Origin: Streptomyces curacoi
Lineage (GTDB): Bacteria; Actinomycetota; Actinomycetes; Streptomycetales; Streptomycetaceae
Direction: 5' to 3'
Assembly: GCF_001513975.1 (NCBI RefSeq)
Contig: NZ_KQ947996.1
Coordinates: forward strand, 110,174 to 174,173
Length of the DNA stretch: 64,000 bases
Positions 62,026 through 64,000 of this stretch are shown in pieces. Position 1 is the first letter of the stretch; every line of letters begins with the position of its first letter. Below the pieces are notes generated by a model, which saw only the letters and a list, made by a program, of their open reading frames with translations, did not search any database and was not told the origin of the DNA. The translations under genes were made by a program, and so were the position numbers.

Positions 62026-62256
62026 TCAGATGAATGGCTCGGAGTCGTCGTTCCGGTCTTTGCCCCAGGAACGGATTTCGGCTTCGAAGGCCTGAATGTT
62101 TTTGTGTGCCCCGCGACGCGTCGTCTGATGGGCCACGCCTTGAACCTTGTCGATCCTGACCAGGAACTTCTTGAACTCCACTACCCGATGCATGTGCTCA
62201 CCACCCACGCAGCCCTGGTCGGCCTGCATTCCTGGACCGACGACGTCACCGGACAC
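62026..62256 (-). pseudogene. IS630-family transposase remnant
   Basis: The reverse strand shows HRVVEFKKFLVRIDK, then RRGAHKNIQAFEAEIRSWGK and NDDSEPFI, matching two parts of an IS630 transposase with the region between them (including the last catalytic residues) deleted. The neighbouring 61860-62025 and 62257-62478 hold no supportable gene. Confidence 0.6.
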
Positions 62257-62478
62257 ATCACCGACTGAGGTCTGCCCCGCTTCGCCCCCGACACCCTGCG
62301 CAGGCCCTGGTCGTGCACCACCTTGGCCAGCCCTGGCGCCCGGCCTCGCCTTCGACTCCCAGTCCCGCCAAAAGGCAGCAATGCGGAAACCTCAGCCTGC
62401 CACCAACCCCCCCACAGCCCTCCCGGAATTCGATGGTGAGACGCGGCACTTGCCGTCAATAATCGCCAGGGGCGCGAT

Positions 62479-62645
62479 GCAAAGCTCTCCGACGGGACGG
62501 TCTCGCTGTCACCGTTGCGCCTGGACGATGCAGAGGCGCACCTCGCGGGGGAGGACGAGCTGCTGGTGCGCTGGCTCAGCAGAGGGCCCGGGACCCGCCA
62601 GCGAGTTGAGGCGTACATCCGACATTGCCTGGACCAATGGCAGAC
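62479..62645 (+). pseudogene. GNAT acetyltransferase N-terminal fragment
   Basis: LSDGTVSLSPLRLDDAEAH and EDELLVRWLSRGPGTRQRVEAYI resemble the first strand and helices of a GNAT N-acetyltransferase. The frame breaks where IS5 sequence begins near 62648. The acetyl-CoA-binding part is absent from the window. Confidence 0.45.
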
Positions 62646-62647
62646 GG

Positions 62648-63480
62648 CCCTCCGACACCTTCGACGACGAGTGGGCCCTGATCGAACCGTTGCTGCCGAC
62701 ACCGGCCTGCGAGACGAAGACGGGTGGCCGGCCGGAGAAGCACCCCCGCCGGGAGATCGTCGACGCGATCAGATATGTGGTCGACACCGGCTGCGAGTGG
62801 CGGGCCCTGCCCAAGGACTTCCCGCCCTGGCGCACGTGTTACGGGTTCATGGCCCGCTGGGCCGCTGCCGGCGTCGTCGGGCAGATCCGTGACCAGCTCC
62901 GCAAGCGGATCCGCCGGGACATGGGCCGGGCGCCCGGCGCGGTCGCGACCGTGATCGACTCCCAGTCGGTCAAGGCCGCCGAGACCGTCGGGAAGGATTC
63001 GCGCGGCTATGACGGCGCGAAGAAGATCAACGGCCGCAGCGGCACCTGGTCGTGGATACCAAGGGCCTGCCGCTGTTCGTCATGGTCACCCCGGCTGACA
63101 TGACCGACCGTGACACGGCCAAGGAAGTCCTGTTCCGGCTGCGTCTGATGCACCCCGAAATCACGATCGCCCGGGCGGACTCCGGCTATGCCGGACAGCT
63201 CGTGACCTGGGCGAAGAAGCACCTCGGGCTGACCTTGAAGACGGTCAGCCGGCCGAAGGACACCCGCGGGTGGATCCTCCTGCCCCGGCGTTGGGTGGTC
63301 GAGCGGTCGCCGGCCTGGATCATGCACGCCCGCCGGCATGCGCGGGACTACGAACGGCTCATCCAGCATTCGGAGTTGTTGATCACCTGGGCCGCGATCA
63401 CGCTCATGACCAGGAGAATCACCCGTCGGAGCTCCCGTAGAAGTGGACAGCCGACGTCTCGCGAAGCCGACCGCGACTGA
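62648..63480 (+). pseudogene. IS5-family transposase, frameshifted
   Basis: A second, different IS5-type transposase: DEWALIEPLLPTPA, GGRPEKHPRREIVDAIRYVV, VIDSQSVKAAETVG and GYDGAKKINGR. A one-base deletion near 63042 (NGRKRH expected) shifts the frame. The rest continues as VDTKGLPLFVMVTPAD, ARADSGYAGQL and RRWVVERSPAW. It is shorter than the first copy's gene and has no passenger. It interrupted a GNAT gene. The 63481-63776 gap downstream shows no gene. Confidence 0.75.
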
Positions 63481-63776
63481 TCATTTTCAAGGGCAGGACC
63501 ATCACCTTGGCCCGCACCGGCCCCGAATCGCGGCCCTGGAGCACCAGTCTCCCCCCAGTTGCTGCCTGTCAGCGACCGTCAGGACCTTCATCGGACGGCA
63601 CATCCCACGGAGGTGGGAGGTGCTAGGTCAGCCCTCTGTTGTCGCGAGTGTTCCAAGACCTTCCTCCCTGCCTCGACGACTGCATGTGCTCGATCATCCG
63701 CCCCTTGCCGTCCAGGTCGTCAATCGGTCACCAGGTGTCTACGAAAACCGGGGGCTCCACCCCGGTGAGTCGAGGG

Positions 63777-64000
63777 TCAGGCGGCGCGACCGGTCTGACC
63801 GCCGCGCACGTACATGACGATGCTGGCGATCAAGATCCACACACCCGCGGCGAGGAGCGGAATCAGGGTAGGCGGCACGATCGCGATGAGGGCGATCGGC
63901 AGGGCCAACCATCCCAGCCACTGTGGCAACGCGCGTGTCCGCAAGACCGACAGCCACGTGGCGAACATGAAGATCGCAATACCGACGACGGCCGGGTAAT
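63777..64000 (-). CDS. membrane protein, C-terminal part (cut by window edge)
   Basis: The last 74 residues of a membrane protein whose frame remains open to the edge. Two transmembrane segments are visible (WLGWLALPIALIAIVPPTLI and AAGVWILIASIVMYV), with LRTRALPQWLG before them and a short basic tail. It resembles the end of small DUF4386-like membrane proteins. The start lies outside the window. Confidence 0.6.
   Translation of the reverse strand, partial: YPAVVGIAIFMFATWLSVLRTRALPQWLGWLALPIALIAIVPPTLIPLLAAGVWILIASIVMYVRGGQTGRAA

Noticed and set aside
61860..62268. A plus-strand gene next to the GH18 protein.
   Set aside because: The frame is the antisense of an IS630 remnant, which explains its sequence better.

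Overview
The window comes from a high-GC actinomycete, almost certainly a Streptomyces chromosome. Supporting signs are the extreme third-position GC, GTG and TTG starts behind GGAGG sites, a DUF5959 gene, mycothiol-type formaldehyde metabolism and Streptomyces-style XRE/MmyB regulators. No tRNA, rRNA or CRISPR array was seen.

Bases 1-20.6 kb form a rearranged accessory zone. One gene for the error-prone polymerase DnaE2 lies in pieces (564-887 minus, 4552-5462 plus, 5710-6045 plus, 19107-20575 plus), all with disabling lesions. They are separated by a broken IS110 copy, a truncated IS481 copy, an intact IS5-family element carrying a passenger gene, a block of small redox genes with their regulator (6.1-12.9 kb) and a three-recombinase integrase module (13.1-19.05 kb). 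One inversion of about 4 kb would rejoin both the IS110 copy and two of the dnaE2 pieces.

Bases 20.6-28.3 kb hold two small exported proteins, a surviving ImuB-like Y-family polymerase partner with a LexA-like box, two small Cys-motif proteins, a STAS protein, and an accessory heat-shock set: Hsp20 divergent from a J-domain gene, then DnaK and GrpE. The J-domain and DnaK genes carry matching promoters.

Bases 28.3-36.5 kb carry divergent GH43-like and GH88 carbohydrate genes, a HAD phosphatase, and one operon of MHS transporter, response regulator, histidine kinase and TAXI-type binding protein.

Bases 36.6-55.7 kb are a coherent choline/glycine-betaine catabolic region. An OpuA-like ABC system imports the substrate. 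BetA and BetB convert choline to betaine. A Rieske oxygenase with separate ferredoxin and reductase probably demethylates betaine, and a dimethylglycine-oxidase-like flavoprotein removes the next methyl group. FolD, an MTHFR-like protein and PurU process one-carbon units on folate, and a mycothiol-type formaldehyde dehydrogenase with a metallo-beta-lactamase-fold partner probably handles free formaldehyde. A 17-bp palindrome, GTTGC-N7-GCAAC and variants, lies before nearly every transcription unit here. The IclR-family protein in the middle is the obvious candidate to bind it.

Bases 55.8-64 kb contain a cupin, an amidase, an AraC-type regulator, and a 1031-residue protein joining a chitin-binding-like module, a complete GH18 catalytic motif and a C-terminal DUF6973-like domain, with no signal peptide. 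The end holds mobile-element debris (IS630, GNAT and IS5 fragments) and a membrane protein cut by the window edge.
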